From NCBI GenBank assembly GCA_030746455.1, contig JASLMQ010000216.1:1-5014 (forward strand): a stretch of 5,014 bases of DNA, given 5' to 3'. This stretch comes from Candidatus Latescibacterota bacterium (GTDB taxonomy: Bacteria; Latescibacterota; UBA2968; GCA-2709665). Positions 1 to 5,014 of the stretch are shown piece after piece (the stretch's first letter is position 1; every line of letters begins with the position of its first letter). Made by a program: the position numbers and the translations under genes. The notes below the pieces were generated by a model. It was not told where the DNA came from and searched no databases. It was given only the letters and a program-made list of their open reading frames with translations.

Positions 1-540
1 GGCAATCACGATCGTGCCGCTGCGGGGCTCGAGACCCCCCGCTACTTCAACCCGATCGCACTCACGGCGATCCTGTGGACGTCGGATGCCCTGCAGGAGG
101 GTCTGGCCGAGTACCTGGCGTCCCTCCCCCTCTGGGAAGCAGAGGGCGAGGCCTTCTACACCCACAGCTCTCCGTGCCGCCCGGAGACCTGGCCCTACAT
201 TCACATCCCCGAAGAAGGTCGTGCGGCCCTGGCGTACACGGAGGCCGGCGTCTGCTTCGTGGGGCACTCGCACCACCCCTTCGTCTGCTCCGACGCCGGA
301 GACGAGGTGATCGGGGAGGGCGCGGCGGACCTCGTCGCCACCGAGCGGTACCTCATCAACACAGGCAGCGTGGGCCAACCCCGTGACGGCGACCCGCGTG
401 CCGCCTTCACGCTCTGGGATCAGGCAGCCGATCGGATCGAGATCCATCGGGTCCCCTACGACCTGGAGGGTGCCCAGCGCAAGATTCGATCGGCGGGACT
501 GCCGGACCTCCTTGCGGAGCGTCTGGCATTGGGTAGGTAG
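1..540 (+). CDS. Calcineurin-like metallophosphoesterase, C-terminal part (5' truncated by window edge)
   Basis: This is the C-terminal 179 residues of a metallophosphoesterase; the reading frame is open from base 1 and ends with TAG at 538-540. The fragment begins exactly at the GNHD metal-binding motif (residues 1-4). It continues with a His in FYTHSSP (H55), then the late metal-binding block GHSHHPF (residues 88-94, the family's GHTH motif) and the typical NTGSVGQPRDGDPRAAF block. By family knowledge these residues bind two divalent metals and hydrolyse phosphoester bonds. The members closest in layout are YfcE-like small phosphodiesterases of roughly 240 residues, so about 60 N-terminal residues with the DxH and GDxxD motifs should lie just upstream. 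The substrate cannot be told from sequence. No signal peptide can be judged because the start is missing. It lies 37 nt upstream of secA and may share its transcript. The fold is confident; the specific function is not. Confidence 0.93.
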   Translation, partial: GNHDRAAAGLETPRYFNPIALTAILWTSDALQEGLAEYLASLPLWEAEGEAFYTHSSPCRPETWPYIHIPEEGRAALAYTEAGVCFVGHSHHPFVCSDAGDEVIGEGAADLVATERYLINTGSVGQPRDGDPRAAFTLWDQAADRIEIHRVPYDLEGAQRKIRSAGLPDLLAERLALGR

Positions 541-565
541 GCCACAGCCTGCGGCCACCCACAAT

Positions 566-572
566 CGGACAG
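566..572 (+). promoter_or_regulatory. Weak ribosome-binding region of secA
   Basis: The 20 bases before the secA ATG contain only a short GGA core (567-569), 8 nt from the start codon. The other three complete genes and starts in this window have strong AGGAG-type sites, so this one stands out as poor. Translation may depend partly on coupling to the upstream phosphoesterase, which stops 37 nt before the ATG; that is inference. Confidence 0.3.
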
Positions 573-577
573 ATGCC

Positions 578-3805
<3,228 letters not shown>

Positions 3806-3823
3806 CACGAACCACCGCATAGT

Positions 3824-3830
3824 GAAGGAG
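3824..3830 (+). promoter_or_regulatory. Ribosome-binding site deciding the GTG start of the rhodanese gene
   Basis: GAAGGAG lies 7 nt upstream of the GTG at 3838. This strong Shine-Dalgarno match at ideal spacing supports the GTG start, since no ATG is in frame nearby upstream. Confidence 0.85.
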
Positions 3831-3837
3831 TCCGCCT

Positions 3838-4305
3838 GTGAAGTCCCGTCGAGATTTGCTGGCCGAAGCGCGCCAGAAGATACCCGAGATGACTGCTCGG
3901 GAGGTGTACGACCTCGTCGCCGGGGACGGTGCCCCGGTCCTGCTCGATGTGAGGGGAACCGACGAGTGGGAGCTCGAGCGCATCGAGGAGGCGATCCACA
4001 TCCCGAGGGGCAGGCTGGAACGCGAGATCGAAGCGAAGCTGCCCGAGAAGTCGAGCCAGGTCGTGGTCTATTGCGCCGCCGGCATCCGGTCGCTTCTCGC
4101 GGCCGAGACGCTTAAGGAGATGGGCTACCAGCACGTCATATCAATGGACGGCGGCTTCGAAAGCTGGTCCGACGCGGGGCTCCCCGCGCTGCGCCCGCCG
4201 ATCCCGGAGGATGAAGTCGAGGAAGACCCCGATCTGCTCCAGAAGGAGGTCGAGCATCTCAAGCTGATGCTCGACGGCAAGGCACACCGGCTGGAGCATC
4301 TGTAG
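3838..4305 (+). CDS. Single-domain rhodanese-like sulfurtransferase with acidic C-terminal extension
   Basis: This encodes a 155-residue rhodanese-homology protein with a GTG start. The domain spans about residues 16-117: it opens with MTAREVYDLV, then LLDVRGTDEWELERIEEAIHIP (the DVR...E...I..A..IP core), and carries the active-site loop C79-AAGIR-S85. The catalytic Cys79 is present and the loop has the CxxGxR form. It ends with MDGGFESW..AGLP, the usual end of the fold. By family knowledge such proteins carry a persulfide on the Cys and pass sulfur to acceptors such as cyanide, thiols or cofactor-building enzymes; the real acceptor is unknown. There is no signal peptide, so it is probably cytosolic. 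Residues about 118-155 go beyond the domain: a proline and acid-rich linker (EDEVEEDPD) followed by a likely amphipathic helix with Leu/Val spacing. It starts 32 nt after secA, so co-transcription is likely, but no specific functional link with secretion is known. Confidence 0.93.
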   Translation: MKSRRDLLAEARQKIPEMTAREVYDLVAGDGAPVLLDVRGTDEWELERIEEAIHIPRGRLEREIEAKLPEKSSQVVVYCAAGIRSLLAAETLKEMGYQHVISMDGGFESWSDAGLPALRPPIPEDEVEEDPDLLQKEVEHLKLMLDGKAHRLEHL

Positions 4306-4348
4306 TCCCTCCCTGCCTGCCGGTCCCTCGCCAACCGACAGTTTCTCC

Positions 4349-4377
4349 TTGCGTATCGGCCGGTCAGGGCGTATATT
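4349..4377 (+). promoter_or_regulatory. Predicted sigma70-type promoter of groES-groEL
   Basis: The -35 TTGCGT (4349-4354) and -10 TATATT (4372-4377) are separated by exactly 17 nt. The -10 matches the consensus in 5 of 6 positions; the -35 keeps only the TTG. The predicted start point near 4384 falls directly before the CIRCE element, the usual geometry for HrcA-repressed vegetative promoters. The AT-rich -10 stands out from its GC-rich surroundings. Confidence 0.7.
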
Positions 4378-4386
4378 GTCCGCTCG

Positions 4387-4413
4387 TTAGCACTCGGCAC
4401 CCAAGAGTGCTAA
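4387..4413 (+). promoter_or_regulatory. CIRCE operator (HrcA binding site)
   Basis: This is a perfect inverted repeat: TTAGCACTC (4387-4395), a 9-nt spacer, then GAGTGCTAA (4405-4413). It equals the CIRCE consensus at all 18 arm positions. HrcA binds this site and blocks groESL (and often dnaK) transcription until heat stress, with GroEL acting as a modulator of HrcA activity. Its place at the predicted transcription start and 53 nt before the groES ATG fits that role. In RNA it would also form a 9-bp stem at the 5' end of the message. Confidence 0.97.
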
Positions 4414-4454
4414 CACCCGTAAGCGTAACCAAATCAGGGAGTTCGTATTCGAGT

Positions 4455-4462
4455 GAGGAGGG
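4455..4462 (+). promoter_or_regulatory. Ribosome-binding site of groES
   Basis: GAGGAGGG ends 4 nt before the ATG at 4467, a near-full match to the anti-Shine-Dalgarno sequence. It fixes the start at 4467 rather than at the in-frame ATG-less extension back to the CIRCE element. Confidence 0.85.
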
Positions 4463-4466
4463 CAGT

Positions 4467-4757
4467 ATGGCAAAGGTGCAGCCGCTGGCCGATCGCGTCC
4501 TGTTGAAGCGGACCGAGGCCGAAGAGCAGATCAAGGGCGGGATCATCATCCCCGACACGGCCAAGGAGAAACCCCTGGAGGCCGAGGTTGTGGCCGTGGG
4601 CCCGGGCAAGCTCGACGAGGCCGGCACGCGGGTCGCCGTCGGCGTCAAGGTGGGTGACCGGGTCCTGATCGGTCAGTACACGGGAACGGAGGTCGAGATC
4701 GACGACGAGGAATACGTGATCGTCAGCGAAGACGACGTATTGGGTATCCTTCAGTAG
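4467..4757 (+). CDS. groES: Co-chaperonin GroES (Cpn10)
   Basis: GroES forms the heptameric lid that closes the GroEL chamber in the cytosol. The protein has 96 residues, the normal family length. It opens with MAKVQPLADRVLLKR, the classic Cpn10 N-terminus. The mobile loop is at about residues 17-35 and includes GGIIIPD (24-30), whose hydrophobic Ile triplet contacts the GroEL apical domain. The roof region follows with AVGPGKLDEAGTR (43-55), then KVGDRVLIGQYTGTEVEIDDEEYVIV and the terminal EDDVLGIL. All signature parts are present. It is the first gene after the CIRCE-controlled promoter and is followed by groEL, so heat-shock induction through HrcA is the expected control. Confidence 0.98.
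   Translation: MAKVQPLADRVLLKRTEAEEQIKGGIIIPDTAKEKPLEAEVVAVGPGKLDEAGTRVAVGVKVGDRVLIGQYTGTEVEIDDEEYVIVSEDDVLGILQ

Positions 4758-5014
<257 letters not shown>

Noticed and set aside
259..540. A separate small gene starting at the GTG at 259
   Set aside because: The same frame is open to base 1 and carries the GNHD motif there, so 259 is an internal Val codon of the phosphoesterase.
383..577. Upstream extension of the secA frame
   Set aside because: It overlaps the end of the phosphoesterase in another frame, reads as Arg/Ser-rich shadow sequence, and SecA homology begins exactly at the ATG at 578.
541..577. Promoter for secA in the gap after the phosphoesterase
   Set aside because: There is no recognisable -10/-35 pair in the 37 nt, so read-through from upstream or a promoter inside the phosphoesterase gene is more likely.
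4306..4348. Rho-independent terminator after the rhodanese gene
   Set aside because: The stretch is C-rich with no stable inverted repeat and no T-run, so I cannot support a terminator. How the upstream transcript ends is unclear.

Overview
The window is GC-rich housekeeping DNA from a bacterium, with all genes on the + strand. In order it holds the 3' end of a calcineurin-like metallophosphoesterase gene, a complete secA, a small single-domain rhodanese gene, and a heat-shock groES-groEL operon whose groEL runs off the right edge. I see no mobile elements, RNA genes, CRISPR arrays or signs of recent transfer, and base composition looks uniform throughout.

Organism: the SecA is 1075 residues, against about 900 in E. 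coli. The extra length is spread over several insertions: before motor motif I, within the first nucleotide-binding domain, in the preprotein cross-linking domain, and a Cys-bearing insertion in the second nucleotide-binding domain. Long SecAs with an extra 'ITW..V.YDVQL.GG.VLH.G' segment and an enlarged cross-linking domain are typical of the Bacteroidota/Gemmatimonadota (FCB) side of the tree. With the high GC, a Gemmatimonadota-like or related uncultured FCB lineage is my best guess, but it is an inference from remembered family patterns, not a phylogeny. The perfect CIRCE operator implies an HrcA repressor elsewhere in the genome.

Layout: 1-540 metallophosphoesterase (no start in window); a 37-nt gap; 578-3805 secA; a 32-nt gap; 3838-4305 rhodanese. 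These three are close enough to be one transcript. A 161-nt intergenic region (4306-4466) then holds a sigma70-like promoter (-35 at 4349, -10 at 4372) and a perfect CIRCE inverted repeat placed at the predicted transcription start. After it come groES (4467-4757), a 102-nt spacer, and groEL from 4860.

How the genes fit together: SecA is the ATPase motor that pushes unfolded preproteins through SecYEG. GroES/GroEL form the cytosolic folding chamber and are controlled here as an HrcA/CIRCE heat-shock unit. The rhodanese and phosphoesterase have no specific known link to these systems. I find no undescribed system. The points most worth a second look are the four-Cys insertion in SecA NBD2, the acidic and helical C-terminal extension of the rhodanese, and the weak ribosome-binding site in front of secA.
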